Assembly: GCF_001280085.1 (NCBI RefSeq)
Contig: NZ_LGED01000227.1
Location: 1 to 64,000 of the forward strand
Direction: 5' to 3'
Length of the DNA stretch: 64,000 nt
Source: Saccharothrix sp. NRRL B-16348
Lineage (GTDB): Bacteria > Actinomycetota > Actinomycetes > Mycobacteriales > Pseudonocardiaceae
Below, piece by piece: positions 26,444-35,314 of this stretch. A model generated the notes under the pieces. That model searched no databases. It saw only the letters and a list, made by a program, of their open reading frames with translations, and had not been told where the DNA came from. Position 1 is the stretch's first letter. Each line of letters begins with the position of its first letter. A program made the position numbers and the translations under genes.

Positions 26444-27505
26444 GTGATCACCAACCCGACCCGGCAACGCACCCTGCGCGGCCACAAGCCCACCCGACCC
26501 ACACCTCGCGCCGCCAACACCGCCGACCACCAAGCCGCCCTCGCCTGGCGACTCACCCCACGCGACCGGTGGATCATCCGCATGGTGCACGAACACCGCG
26601 TGCTCACCGCCCACCAGATCACCACCCTCGCCTTCCCCTCCTTCCGATCCGGCCGGATGCGACTGCGCGAGCTGTACCTGTGGGGCGTCGTCGACCGGTT
26701 CCAGCCCTACGTCACCGTCGGCACCGCCCCCATGCACTACGTCCTCGCCCCCGCCGGAGCCGCCGTCCTCGCCAGCGAGGACGGCCTGGACGTCAAGGAA
26801 CTCGGCTACCGACACGACCGCGCGTTCGGCGTCGCCCACTCCCTGCGGCTCGCCCACACCGTCGGCGTCGCCGAATGGTTCACCGCCCTGGTCGACCACG
26901 CCCACCACAGCAACCCCGAGCACCACACCGCCCTGAGCGCCTGGTGGTCCGAAGCCCGCTGCGCCCGCCACTTCGGCGACCTGATCAAACCCGACGCCTA
27001 CGGCCGCTGGACCACCCACGGCACCGAGATCGAGTTCTTCCTCGAATACGACTTCGGCACCGAGGTCCTCGCCAAACTCACCGGGAAACTCGCCGGCTAC
27101 GCAGCCCTCGCCCACGCCACCGGCATCACCACCCCACTCCTGGTCTGGCTGCCCACCTCACGCCGCGAAGCCACCACCCGCCGACTCCTGCACCGCGCCT
27201 GGCACGAACTCGACGACCCCCACACGGTGCCGGTCGCGACCGCCACGGCCGAACTGCTCAACCCCACCGCACCTCACCCCAGCCCTGCCGACGCAGTATG
27301 GCTGCCGTTGGACGTCACCGGCGGCGCAACGGGAACCCGCAGGGCACTGCACCGACTGCTCGACGCCTGGCCGCACCTCACGACAACCACCGACAACGAC
27401 CCCGACCGAGAGCCGGACGTCCCGTCCCTGATGGCCCCGGCGCCGCAGCCGATGCCACCAGCCACCACACGGACACCCGTCGCAGCGAGCCGGCAGTACC
27501 CATGA
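26444..27505 (+). CDS. Replication-relaxation family protein
   Basis: The GTG at 26444 has GGAGG 6 bp upstream. The 353-residue protein has an N-terminal winged helix (LTPRDRWIIRMVHEHRVLTA, QITTLAFPSFRSGRMRLREL, YLWGVVDRF) and the family body, including FGVAHSLRLAHTVGVAEWF and the acidic stretch IEFFLEYDFGTEVLAKLTGK. These are the marks of the replication-relaxation (PF13814) family found beside coupling proteins in Gram-positive plasmids and islands. It is the best candidate here for processing the origin of transfer, because no MOB-type relaxase with a His-triad is present in the window; its nicking activity is unproven. The stop overlaps the next gene's ATG (ATGA). Confidence 0.8.
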   Translation: MITNPTRQRTLRGHKPTRPTPRAANTADHQAALAWRLTPRDRWIIRMVHEHRVLTAHQITTLAFPSFRSGRMRLRELYLWGVVDRFQPYVTVGTAPMHYVLAPAGAAVLASEDGLDVKELGYRHDRAFGVAHSLRLAHTVGVAEWFTALVDHAHHSNPEHHTALSAWWSEARCARHFGDLIKPDAYGRWTTHGTEIEFFLEYDFGTEVLAKLTGKLAGYAALAHATGITTPLLVWLPTSRREATTRRLLHRAWHELDDPHTVPVATATAELLNPTAPHPSPADAVWLPLDVTGGATGTRRALHRLLDAWPHLTTTTDNDPDREPDVPSLMAPAPQPMPPATTRTPVAASRQYP

Positions 27506-28488
27506 CCGCGAAGGGCGCCGCCGCGATCGCAACGATCCTGCTGCTGATCACCGCCGGAGCAACCGGCGCGATCTCGGCCGTGTTCGGTGACTCCTCCGAG
27601 ACCTCGACCGGTTGCGCGAACTCGATCGCCGATATCCCGCACCAGTACTGCCTGCTCTACGTCACCGCAGCGCCGAACTGCCCCGGCCTGGACTGGACGA
27701 TCCTCGCGGCCATCGGCAAGGTCGAAACCGACCACGGCCGGCTACAGGCACCCGGCGTGACCGAGGGCGAGAACCACGCCGGGGCCGGCGGTCCGATGCA
27801 GTTCCTCGCCCCGACCTTCGACGGCGTCATCGCCGCACACCGGATCCCGCCCGGCGGCGCCACCCCACCCTCGCGGTACAACCCGCACGACGCCATCCAC
27901 GCCGCCGCCTTCCTCCTCTGCGACGAAGGCGTTCAACAAGGTGATCTACATGCGGCGATCTTCGCCTACAACCACGCCGACTGGTACGTCGACATAGTCC
28001 TCCAACAGGCCGCCGAGTACGCCGAAGCCGCCACTACCAGCGTCGGCAACGGCGACTGCAACACCATCCAGGCCCCCAACCCCGTCACGCTGGCGGCGAT
28101 CAACTACGCCTGCGGCATGCGAGGCCTGCCCTACGTGTGGGGCGGCGACGGCCCGGACAGCGGCCACACAGGCTTCGACTGCTCCGGGCTGACCAAGGCC
28201 GCCTACGCCGCCGCCGGAATGAACCTGCCCCGTACCGCTCAAACCCAGTTCGACGCAGGCCCCCAGGTCCCACCGGGGCAGCCGCTACTGCCCGGCGACC
28301 TGATCTTCTACGGCACACCCGGCAACATCCACCACGTCGGCCTCTACATCGGCGCCGGACTCATGATCAACGCCCCGACCTTCGACCAACCCGTACAGAT
28401 CGACAACCACCGCTACAACGGCGACGACTACGCCGGGGCAACCCGCCCCGCGGCCTCCCGTGCTGTCACAGCTCCTACAGCGAGGTGA
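27502..28488 (+). CDS. Bifunctional SLT + NlpC/P60 cell-wall hydrolase (VirB1-like)
   Basis: A 328-residue exported protein: one N-terminal membrane/signal segment (AAIATILLLITAGATGAISA), then a lytic transglycosylase domain (ILAAIGKVETDHGR with catalytic Glu near 75, GPMQFLAPTF, SRYNPHDAIHAAAFLLC, AIFAYNHADWYV). A NlpC/P60 domain follows, with catalytic Cys in GFDCSGLTKAAYAAAG (near 225), PGDLIFYG and His in HHVGLYIG (near 278). It opens peptidoglycan for the T4SS channel, the same job as VirB1, using a glycan-strand and a peptide-bond activity. It is the last gene of the conjugation operon, coupled to the previous one by ATGA. All catalytic residues are present. Confidence 0.9.
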   Translation: MTAKGAAAIATILLLITAGATGAISAVFGDSSETSTGCANSIADIPHQYCLLYVTAAPNCPGLDWTILAAIGKVETDHGRLQAPGVTEGENHAGAGGPMQFLAPTFDGVIAAHRIPPGGATPPSRYNPHDAIHAAAFLLCDEGVQQGDLHAAIFAYNHADWYVDIVLQQAAEYAEAATTSVGNGDCNTIQAPNPVTLAAINYACGMRGLPYVWGGDGPDSGHTGFDCSGLTKAAYAAAGMNLPRTAQTQFDAGPQVPPGQPLLPGDLIFYGTPGNIHHVGLYIGAGLMINAPTFDQPVQIDNHRYNGDDYAGATRPAASRAVTAPTAR

Positions 28489-28712
28489 GCGCATGCCACC
28501 AGTCGGCTGAAAACGAACGCACTGCCATCCCGATCGCCGGACAACGCGCGGCCGATTGCAGTCCGGTAGGGGTGCGAAATGAACGAGAGGGAAGGCGAAG
28601 AACGCCTGCTTCTGCCGATGACCGGCCGTCGGCGATCGGGTCGAAATCGAGTCGCTCGCCGTAACCTGCCTGCCTGTTGGACGATTCGTTCCGGCCAACA
28701 GGACAAGTTCCG

Positions 28713-28746
28713 GGATGGGCCGGACTCCTGAGCGCCCGGCCCATCC
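28713..28746. terminator. Hairpin between convergent genes
   Basis: An 11-bp inverted repeat (GGATGGGCCGG at 28713-28723, CCGGCCCATCC at 28736-28746) with a 12-nt loop lies 10 bp beyond the stop of the minus-strand gene ending at 28756 and about 225 bp after the conjugation operon. It can serve as a terminator for the minus-strand gene and possibly for read-through from the left. Confidence 0.6.
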
Positions 28747-28755
28747 TCGCGCCGA

Positions 28756-29880
28756 TTACGGGTAGTTCGATGCCTCCACCGCGAGGATCACACGCCTGGA
28801 CGGGTACTCGGTGACGTTGAGCAGCACACCGGTCCCATCGCCGCGGTTCCAGTAGGACACACTCTCCGCCCCGACGGTCCACGGCTTCTCTCGGACGGGC
28901 CGGCCGTCGCCCCTGGTCCAGGAGCGCAACGTGCCCGTCCCCTGTTCGCCGGCGCTGCTGGAGAACCACAGCAAGTCGCCCCTGCTCACAGCTCCTTGCA
29001 TGGACGTGAACGCCGTGTTGAAAGCGTCGTAGGTGGGCAGGGTTCCGCTTGTCAACGCACCGGAATCCGGCAACGCGAAGCGGAAGACCGAGCATCGGTT
29101 GCCCTGGGGACTGTCCAGCGATGCGCAACTCGTGCTCCACCGGGAGACCACCAACAGGTCCGGGTCGGACGCGCGATCCAGCCCGACCGAGGAGAATCGG
29201 CCGACCGCACCGCCGGTAATCGTGCCCACCTGCACCATGATGTGCTGGTTGCCGACTTGGTAGATCTTGCGCCAGTCGAACACCTTGATGGTGCCGGTGC
29301 ACGCGACGATCAGGTGGTGCTGGTACCAGACCGAGCCGCCGGCGTGGCACCGGGCGTTGCCGCCGCCCGGGCCGGTCGGCGTGACGAGGCGGATGTTCAG
29401 GTGGCTCTCGTTGCCGAAGTTGGGCAGGAACGAGACCCGGGCCTCGTTCGTCCCCCGCTGGTAAGAAGTAACCGCGAGTGCTTGGCGGCCGTCGTAGAAG
29501 TTGGTCGGTGAGGCGTCAGAGGTGCTGGTAATGCCTTGGGGCATGAAGTTTTCGGTCCGGTTGCGCCCACTCCAGCACCGCAGGGCGACCGGAGCCGGAG
29601 TGATGCTTCGCACCACGCTGCGTTCCACTCTGGTGTCACAACTACGTGTGCCCGTGCTCGCCACCAACCGGCTCACCGGTACCGGAGCCGAACCGAGCCG
29701 CCGCTCGAACTGCGCCACCTGCTCCGCCATACTCGTCAAGTCCACGGTGAGCGCGAACTTGGCGGCATCCGGAATCGCCTTCGGCGCGTCGACCGCCGCA
29801 GCAGCCGTTGTCGGCGACGCCACGAGGCTCGCCGTCGCGAGCGCGGCAAGGAACGCGCTCATCTGCAGTGCTCTCCGCAC
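28756..29880 (-). CDS. Secreted beta-propeller-like protein, paralogue of 2966-4063
   Basis: A 374-residue protein with a signal peptide (LQMSAFLAALATASLVASPT, cleavage near AAAA). Shared landmarks with the paralogue at 2966-4063 are MPQGITSTSDAS / IPQGVSHASDAF, NIRLVTPTG / HVRLVVPNA, HAGGSVWYQHHLIV / HAGGVLWYEQYIYL, TIKVFDWRKIYQVG, SSVGLDRASDPDLLV and LNVTEYPSRR. Identity is modest (roughly one third by eye), so the copies are old. Cysteines (TRSCDTR, LRCWSGR, ARCHAGG, VACTGT, TSCASLD, NRCSVF) suggest an extracellular, disulphide-rich protein. Function is unknown; it may be a sugar- or wall-binding propeller. Confidence 0.8.
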   Translation of the reverse strand: MRRALQMSAFLAALATASLVASPTTAAAAVDAPKAIPDAAKFALTVDLTSMAEQVAQFERRLGSAPVPVSRLVASTGTRSCDTRVERSVVRSITPAPVALRCWSGRNRTENFMPQGITSTSDASPTNFYDGRQALAVTSYQRGTNEARVSFLPNFGNESHLNIRLVTPTGPGGGNARCHAGGSVWYQHHLIVACTGTIKVFDWRKIYQVGNQHIMVQVGTITGGAVGRFSSVGLDRASDPDLLVVSRWSTSCASLDSPQGNRCSVFRFALPDSGALTSGTLPTYDAFNTAFTSMQGAVSRGDLLWFSSSAGEQGTGTLRSWTRGDGRPVREKPWTVGAESVSYWNRGDGTGVLLNVTEYPSRRVILAVEASNYP

Positions 29881-30655
29881 TTGTCCTCCTCTTGGTGTCG
29901 ATCAACCGGACAGCCGGCACGCTTCTCCCGGTTGATCTCATCCGTTGTCAATGTGCTCACCACGAACCCGAGCGACGCACCGATCGACGGCATCGCCTGA
30001 TGCTCGCCGCGAAGTCGTCCGTAGCCGAGGCGATATTGCCACTGGGCTCTGGGACAAATCTGGAATCCCGGGGCTTGTACGGCACGACCATGGGCCCGTT
30101 CTCACATCGTCGATGAACACCACTCAGCGGTCGGTGGCGCTCACGACGCCGTAGGGACGTAGCGTAAGTCTTTTATGTCAAGGGGTCGGTCCGTGGCCGG
30201 GTTCGTCGTCGTTCCCTGCATCGCGGCATGGTTGGTCCCGGCAGGGTGTAATCGGGTTTTGTGACGACGGGTGGGGCTGCCTGTGATGAGCGCCGAGATC
30301 GTCGAAAGGTGTCTACATGCCGCGTGGGACTGACCCTGCCCTGCTCGTAGCGCGGGCCGCGCGGTTCAGGCCGCGGTGACCGCGAGGTTGAGCCGTTGCA
30401 GCCACGCGAGACCCGGCGCGGGCCTGCTCGGGCCCCTCCCGCCGCAGAGCGGGCCCGCCACCGGTATTGGCGTGAGCACCTCCGACGGTGTCCCGTTGGC
30501 GTCCGACTCGTGCTGCGATCCGGCTCGTGCCTCACCACGTGGTCGCCTCCCGAGGTACGTGCCCTGAACCGTTACAACCTCCCCCCGGCCCTCCGGAGTC
30601 TTACCGCAGAATTGCGACTCCTCGCGGGGGTCGGAGGCGACTGGTTCAGCACGAT
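29881..30655. other. 775-bp region without recognisable gene
   Basis: The first part is the promoter side of the gene starting at 29880. Around 30160-30660 minus-strand frames give fragments such as APGLAWLQRLNLAVTAA that hint at the end of an unidentified (perhaps transposase) gene. I could not match this to a known family, and no terminal repeats were found. No RNA gene was recognised. Confidence 0.35.
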
Positions 30656-32140
30656 TCAGCAGGTGGTGCAGGTCCAGATGTTCCAACTGCCGCCCAGTCC
30701 GCCCGCGTCGTTGACCCGGTCCGCCGCTACGAACCAGGTGGTGGTGTCGCCGATCACGGGGTCAAGGCCGGCCGAGGTCAGTCCCCATGCACGGTTTCCG
30801 TAGTACAGCGGGCCTCCGCTGTCGCCGTGATCGGCCATGTTGTCGGTCTCGATATTGCCGAGGTAGCGCTTCCCGTTGTCGATGATGTCCGTGATGTCCA
30901 CGTTGACGTCGACGATGTCGTCACAGGTTGCGCCGGTCTTCCTGCCGAACTTGCAGACCGGTTGCCCGATCACCGGTGAAGTGCCCACGTCGTGGACGTA
31001 TCGTGGTTTATTCAAGTCGTAGTAGAATGTGCGCGTGTAGGTCATGCTGCCGCCGGAAAACCGGGCGATGTCGAAGTCGACAGCGCGCGCCCAGCGGGAC
31101 ACCGTGGTGATGTCCGTAGCGTAGTTCGAATGGTTGCGGTACAGGAAGTACTGGTCTTTGTCGGCGCAGTGACGGGCGGTCAGTGTGCCCTTCTCATTGG
31201 TGGACGCCTTGATGAGGTTGAAGCCGTTCGTACAGAGGATGTGGTCGCCGTCGAGGAGCCCACCACCTCGAAGGTAGCCATCGTACTTGGCCAATCCGAG
31301 GCGCTCGTCGACTTCCACGACGACATCGATCGCCGCATTGCGCGGCGGTGCGGGACGTAGGCGCGAGACCAGGTTCGCCCGTTCCGTGTCGGACCGTAGT
31401 GCCGTCTTCGGTCGCACGGCGAGTTTCACCCGGCCGTGTTCCGCGTCGTACCTGGCAACGATGAGAGCGGCGAGCCCTTGGCCTTCGACGTTGTCACGCG
31501 CCACCTTGAGAGTGGCTTGCAATTCGGCCTCGGAGAACCCCCGGTCTCGGAACAGTCGCACCTCGACCGGAAGTTTCCTGGCCAGTTCGACCACTCCGGC
31601 CGGGATGCCGTTCTTGAATCCGATCCGGACTCCGCGTCCGCCGTCCACGATGGCAATGTCCGCCACGTCGCCGGAGTATTCGGCCCGCAGGCGCGCTGCC
31701 ACTGCGTTGATCGCCGGGGTCCACGCGTACCTGGCGATGGCCTCCTCGAACGAGATCTTCTTCGACTCCGCCACGCGCTGGAGGTCGATCAGTTCGGCGT
31801 AGCGTATTCCGTCGATCGTGATATCCGGGTCGGAGACCGGCCCGTCGGGCAACTTCGCCACGAGGGCGGGGTTGTTCCTGACTACGGTCTCCGCGTAAGT
31901 GCGCAGCGCGTCAGCCAAAGGCACACCCTTCGCCCACGCGTCCATCTCCAACCGGTTCAGCGTCGGCCGACTGACCGCAGGCCGGTCCTCCGCGGCCAAT
32001 ATGATCGCCAGCGTGCCTTTCGAGGTCTCCACCCCGGGTCGCGGCGCCGCTACACCCGCAGGTGCCGCGACGATCACGGCGAAGACGCTGACGAGCGCAG
32101 CCGCACATGCTGCCGGTCTACGCAGAACGGATGCTGCCAT
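30656..32140 (-). CDS. Secreted trypsin-like serine protease with prodomain
   Basis: The start MAASVLRRPAAC is chosen (AGGGGG about 9 bp upstream, signal peptide VSVFAVIVAAPAGVAA); the longer frame has no signal. The 494-residue preproprotein has a ~270-residue propeptide with features of alpha-lytic-type prodomains (FSEAELQATLKVARD, GQGLAALIVARYDAEHGR). The mature S1-family domain has His324 in TLTARHCADK, Asp357 in AVDFDIARF and Ser441 in DHGDSGGPLYYG. Cys pairs at HILCTNG/ARHC and CKFGRKTGATC fit the fold. It is expected to act outside the cell after self-cleavage of the propeptide. It stands alone on the minus strand. Specificity cannot be set from sequence alone. Confidence 0.85.
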   Translation of the reverse strand: MAASVLRRPAACAAALVSVFAVIVAAPAGVAAPRPGVETSKGTLAIILAAEDRPAVSRPTLNRLEMDAWAKGVPLADALRTYAETVVRNNPALVAKLPDGPVSDPDITIDGIRYAELIDLQRVAESKKISFEEAIARYAWTPAINAVAARLRAEYSGDVADIAIVDGGRGVRIGFKNGIPAGVVELARKLPVEVRLFRDRGFSEAELQATLKVARDNVEGQGLAALIVARYDAEHGRVKLAVRPKTALRSDTERANLVSRLRPAPPRNAAIDVVVEVDERLGLAKYDGYLRGGGLLDGDHILCTNGFNLIKASTNEKGTLTARHCADKDQYFLYRNHSNYATDITTVSRWARAVDFDIARFSGGSMTYTRTFYYDLNKPRYVHDVGTSPVIGQPVCKFGRKTGATCDDIVDVNVDITDIIDNGKRYLGNIETDNMADHGDSGGPLYYGNRAWGLTSAGLDPVIGDTTTWFVAADRVNDAGGLGGSWNIWTCTTC

Positions 32141-32269
32141 GGTTCGTCCCCCTGAAGTCGATGAAATGTCGACGGTGTCAGCGTGTCGACCATCGGGCAT
32201 CGGGAACAAGCCACAACACCGTTCGAGATCGTTCGAATGTGTTCGGAACGCTGCCCACTTGTTCACGAA

Positions 32270-32949
32270 CACGTGAGGACCTGCGTGTAGGCCGAGCCGC
32301 GGTCACGGTGGTGGATCAACTGTCCGTCACGCACGTCGCGGGACGAGATGGCGTACTCCCAGGGCGCCCAGGACCAGTCGGTGTCGCAGCGGTCGGAAGT
32401 CTTCCAGCCGACGATGCGGTTGGAGAATGCGTCGCGCACGACCGCGAGCCAGAAGGCGCCCTCGCCGGTGCGGATGCGGGTCGCGTCGGCCACCCACAAC
32501 GGGTCCGACGCAATGAAGTCCCGGTTCACCCGATCGGGCATGCCGGTGCGGCTCGCGGATCCCGCCTGGCCGACTGAGTGCGCCACTGTTTACGCAGGAA
32601 GGCGCCCTGCAAATCGGCTTGGCGCATCAGCCGCTCGACCCGCTTGCGCGACACGCGGATGCCCGACGCCGCAGGACCTGGTGTGCCTGCGGGCTGCCGT
32701 AGTGCCGCCCGAGGGCGGTGCGATGTCGGTGATCTCGGAGGTGATCGCCCGGTCTTCGCGCTCGCGGCGGGACGGGTCGGCCTGTCGGGCCATCCAGGCG
32801 TGGTAGGTGGAGGAGGCAATGCACAGGACCCGGAGGACGAAATCGACCCCGAAGCGGCCGCGAAGCTGATCGACGAGCGTCACGACCGTCGCCGGGTCGG
32901 GTCGAGTTCCACCGCAAAACGCGGACGCGGCCTGGAGGATCTCGTTCAT
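32270..32949 (-). pseudogene. Decayed IS3-family OrfB
   Basis: The beginning (MNEILQAASAFCGG, then VVTLVDQLRGRFGVDFVLRV and SSTYHAWMARQADPSRRERE) and the catalytic part in another frame (DFIASDPLWVADATRIRTGE, WLAVVRDAFSNRIVGWKTSD, GQLIHHRDRGSAYT) belong to one IS3 OrfB. There are at least two frameshifts, and the C-terminal third with the final glutamate is missing. Its first ATG lies on the stop codon of the neighbouring small gene, so insertion may have redefined that gene's end. Confidence 0.8.
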
Positions 32950-33248
32950 GCGGTTTCCAGCAGCAGTGTGTTGAGTTCGTCGGCTACACGCGTGCAGACC
33001 TCGATCGTGGGCCCGACCAGCCGGCCGGAGCCGTCGCGGTGGAAGCGCAGTCCGTCATCGAGCAGGTCGCTGCTGGTGCACAGCACCGCGGTGTAGATCC
33101 CGTCGAACAGGCCGTGGAACGCAGCCATCGGGGTCACCACCTTCGGGTCGCCTTCCGCAGCGAGCACCAGGACGGTGCGCCCCTGCGAGCCGGCGCACAG
33201 CGCTCGCACGTGCGCCACCGTCACCGTGGCCGCCTTCCCGGTCGTCAT
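32946..33248 (-). CDS. Small island-type protein of unknown function
   Basis: A 100-residue protein starting at MTTGKAATVTVAHVRAL with GGAGGA 8 bp upstream. The translation is compact and protein-like (GRTVLVLAAEGDPKVVTPMA, YTAVLCTSSDLLDDG, CTRVADELNTLLLETA), with alternating strands and helices but no known motif. The stop coincides with the junction to a decayed IS3 gene, so the last residues may not be original. The next genes on the same strand are also accessory proteins of unknown function. Confidence 0.65.
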   Translation of the reverse strand: MTTGKAATVTVAHVRALCAGSQGRTVLVLAAEGDPKVVTPMAAFHGLFDGIYTAVLCTSSDLLDDGLRFHRDGSGRLVGPTIEVCTRVADELNTLLLETA

Positions 33249-33648
33249 CGCGTTTCCTCCGATGCCTGCGCCCGTCGTCGCACGCCCGTGTGCCGCAGCT
33301 TTGCACGCCATGGCGTGCCGGGCCGCTCCAGGCGGTCAGACCCGATCACGCGTAGCTTTCCGCATCCGCGTCGGGCTTGCCACCAGGTACCCGTTCGACC
33401 CGATTCCGGCGCTTCAGGAGTACGCCTTTCACTGGCTCGCCGGGTGGGGTGTCGTGCCGCAACGCTGCGGGGGACGTGGGCGGCGGTGTCCGCTTGCGGG
33501 CAGCCGGGTAGGTCGCGCGGTTACGGGAGCCCTGCTGTTTCGAGCGGGTGCAGAAATTGCTCGCGTGTGCCGGGAGCCGCCTTTCCCGTCGGCTTGTCCG
33601 CTGGCGCGGAACTGAAGACGGAGCCTATGACACTCCTGGCCGCCGTCG
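33249..33648. other. 400-bp gap without recognised gene
   Basis: This lies between two minus-strand accessory genes. One plus-strand frame contains RYPFDPIPALQEYAFHWLAG, which looks somewhat protein-like but has no start signal or family match. No repeats or RNA were recognised. Confidence 0.3.
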
Positions 33649-34134
33649 TCATTGGTGTCCGGTGGTGGGTGGGCGGTCTGACGACGGGTCGCGAGCGGTG
33701 TCGTGGGGATCGTCGAAGATGAGGCCGGCCAGGGGTTCGACGTCGCCGACGGCTGCACCGATCAGTCCGGCGAAGGGCAGGCCGTCGGTTCCGATCAGCA
33801 GGATGCGTTGGGTGAACAGCGGAGGGGTGTGGTCGTCGAGGACGACGATGTTGTGGAAGCTGGCGAGTTCGAACAGCACGTTCATGACGGTGCGGATTTG
33901 TGTGCGGTCAGGGTCGGTGTGGGGCGACAGTCCTTCGACTCGGATGTCGAGGCGTCGTTGGTGGGGCAGGACGGTGACGGTGGTGCGGATTGCCGGCGGC
34001 AGGCAGCCGTCGGCGCGCAGTTCGCCGATGCTGTCGACCAGTCGGGTGGCGGTGGCTTCGAGGGTGTGGCCGGGGCCGAATGCGGCGCGTTGGCCGAGTA
34101 CGGCGTGGTCGTCGACGGGGCGGTCGGTGGGCAT
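33649..34134 (-). CDS. Hypothetical accessory protein
   Basis: The start MPTDRPVDDHAVLGQR (34134) is preferred; upstream residues in the longer frame are low-complexity. The 161-residue product has a regular alpha/beta pattern: TLEATATRLVDSIGELRADG, TTVTVLPHQRRLDIRVEGL, IRTVMNVLFELASFHNIVVL and ILLIGTDGLPFAGLIGAAVG. It ends in a Pro/Asp-rich tail. No family was recognised. The gene lies among island-type genes on the minus strand, about 80 bp downstream of the zinc-motif protein gene, and may share its transcript. Confidence 0.6.
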   Translation of the reverse strand: MPTDRPVDDHAVLGQRAAFGPGHTLEATATRLVDSIGELRADGCLPPAIRTTVTVLPHQRRLDIRVEGLSPHTDPDRTQIRTVMNVLFELASFHNIVVLDDHTPPLFTQRILLIGTDGLPFAGLIGAAVGDVEPLAGLIFDDPHDTARDPSSDRPPTTGHQ

Positions 34135-34217
34135 CGCACGGTCCTTCCATGGCTCGGCGGGTTCCGGTGGCGCGTCGTGGGCCTGTCCCGGGAGAGGGCG
34201 ACTGGTGTCCGGTGTGG

Positions 34218-35003
34218 TCAGCGGATGGTGTCGGGTCGGGTCGTGTGGGGGCCGAGGGTGCAGCCCGGTAGGTGGGCCGGGTCGTGGCGGAACTGGGCGC
34301 AAGGGTGGATGCCGGCGTCGGGGTCGAGGTGTTCGCCGAGGTCGCTGAGTGTGGCGACGGGCGTGGCGGGTACGTCGATGCCGCATTCGGGGCAGGGTGT
34401 GATCAGGAGCCAGCCGTTGCCGTGGGCGGTGGGGTCGGGGATGAACAGCCATGTCTGTTCGGTGGTGGCGTCGGTGACGGTGACGAGGTCGCCGGGCACT
34501 TGTCCGTCCCGTGTGCGGTGGTCGCGGTGGGTGTCGTCGGTGACGATCACCCAGTCGGCGGGGATCTGGAGTGCGGCGGCGATGGTGCGGGCGACACGGG
34601 CGCGGCGGGCCCACCGTGCCCATCGGAGGGGGTCGTCGTGGCGGTGGTCGAATCCGTCGGGGTCGACGGCGCGGTAGGCGCGTGCGGCGCGAACCGCTCG
34701 TTCGGCGAGTCCTGGCGGGGTGGCCGTTCCTGCCGGGTCGGGTACTGGTCGGGGTTTACTGCCGTCGCTGATATCGCCCTGTTTCCCGGCGGCATCCGCA
34801 TGCGTGCGGCGGCGTCCGAGAGGATCGATGACAGCAGCGTCCGGCTGCGCATCTCCGGCGTCCGCCGACGACTCGTCGTGACGTGACGGCCCGCCGTCGG
34901 GTTGGTCCGGCCGTGTCGGAGCTGTCTGGGCGTTGACGGGCCTCTGCCCGACGGGCGGTCGGATTGGGATCTGTGTACGTCGGCGCGGTTCACTGGTCGA
35001 CAT
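34218..35003 (-). CDS. Accessory protein with HTH-like and zinc-knuckle regions
   Basis: A 261-residue frame; the first ~95 residues are Pro/Arg/Asp-rich and may not be translated. The conserved core begins at GLAERAVRAARAYRAVDPDG, followed by RWARRARVARTIAAALQIPA, WVIVTDDTHRDHRTRDGQVP and GDLVTVTDATTEQTWLFIPD. A cysteine motif follows (LLITPCPECGIDVPA, then AHLPGCTLGPH). The same core, in the same order, is in the broken gene at 41985-42698 (GLAERAVRAAHAHRASDPDG; LLLDHCPDCAARIPA), so this is an island-specific family duplicated in the window. Four cysteines/histidines could hold a metal ion. Function is unknown. Confidence 0.65.
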   Translation of the reverse strand: MSTSEPRRRTQIPIRPPVGQRPVNAQTAPTRPDQPDGGPSRHDESSADAGDAQPDAAVIDPLGRRRTHADAAGKQGDISDGSKPRPVPDPAGTATPPGLAERAVRAARAYRAVDPDGFDHRHDDPLRWARWARRARVARTIAAALQIPADWVIVTDDTHRDHRTRDGQVPGDLVTVTDATTEQTWLFIPDPTAHGNGWLLITPCPECGIDVPATPVATLSDLGEHLDPDAGIHPCAQFRHDPAHLPGCTLGPHTTRPDTIR

Positions 35004-35314
35004 TTGTTCGGCGCCCCTTCGGTTCTGTGGTCACTGGCTGTGGTGCCCGTGTGTATGGACGCTGGGTATGCCGATCGTGTCAACCCGGTGTGCGGGATTT
35101 CCGGTGGAATTGACCGGTGTGGGTGCGATAAGTCGGTGGACGCGTGTCCACACGAGACGGTCATGGTTCTCCGCGGGGCCGGCTTGACTTCAGGGCGCGA
35201 AGGAAGCGTTCATAGTCGTGCGGCCCTGAACCCATCGGATGCGCACCGGGGGCCGTACCCGCTCCGGCCGGGGCATGACCGCCATATCGATCACGCACTC
35301 GAATCGAGGTAGTC

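Noticed and set aside
30160..30690. Possible transposase end (AWLQRLNLAVTAA) on the minus strand
   Set aside because: I could not place it in any family, and no terminal repeats or catalytic motifs are visible. Recorded only as an unassigned gap.
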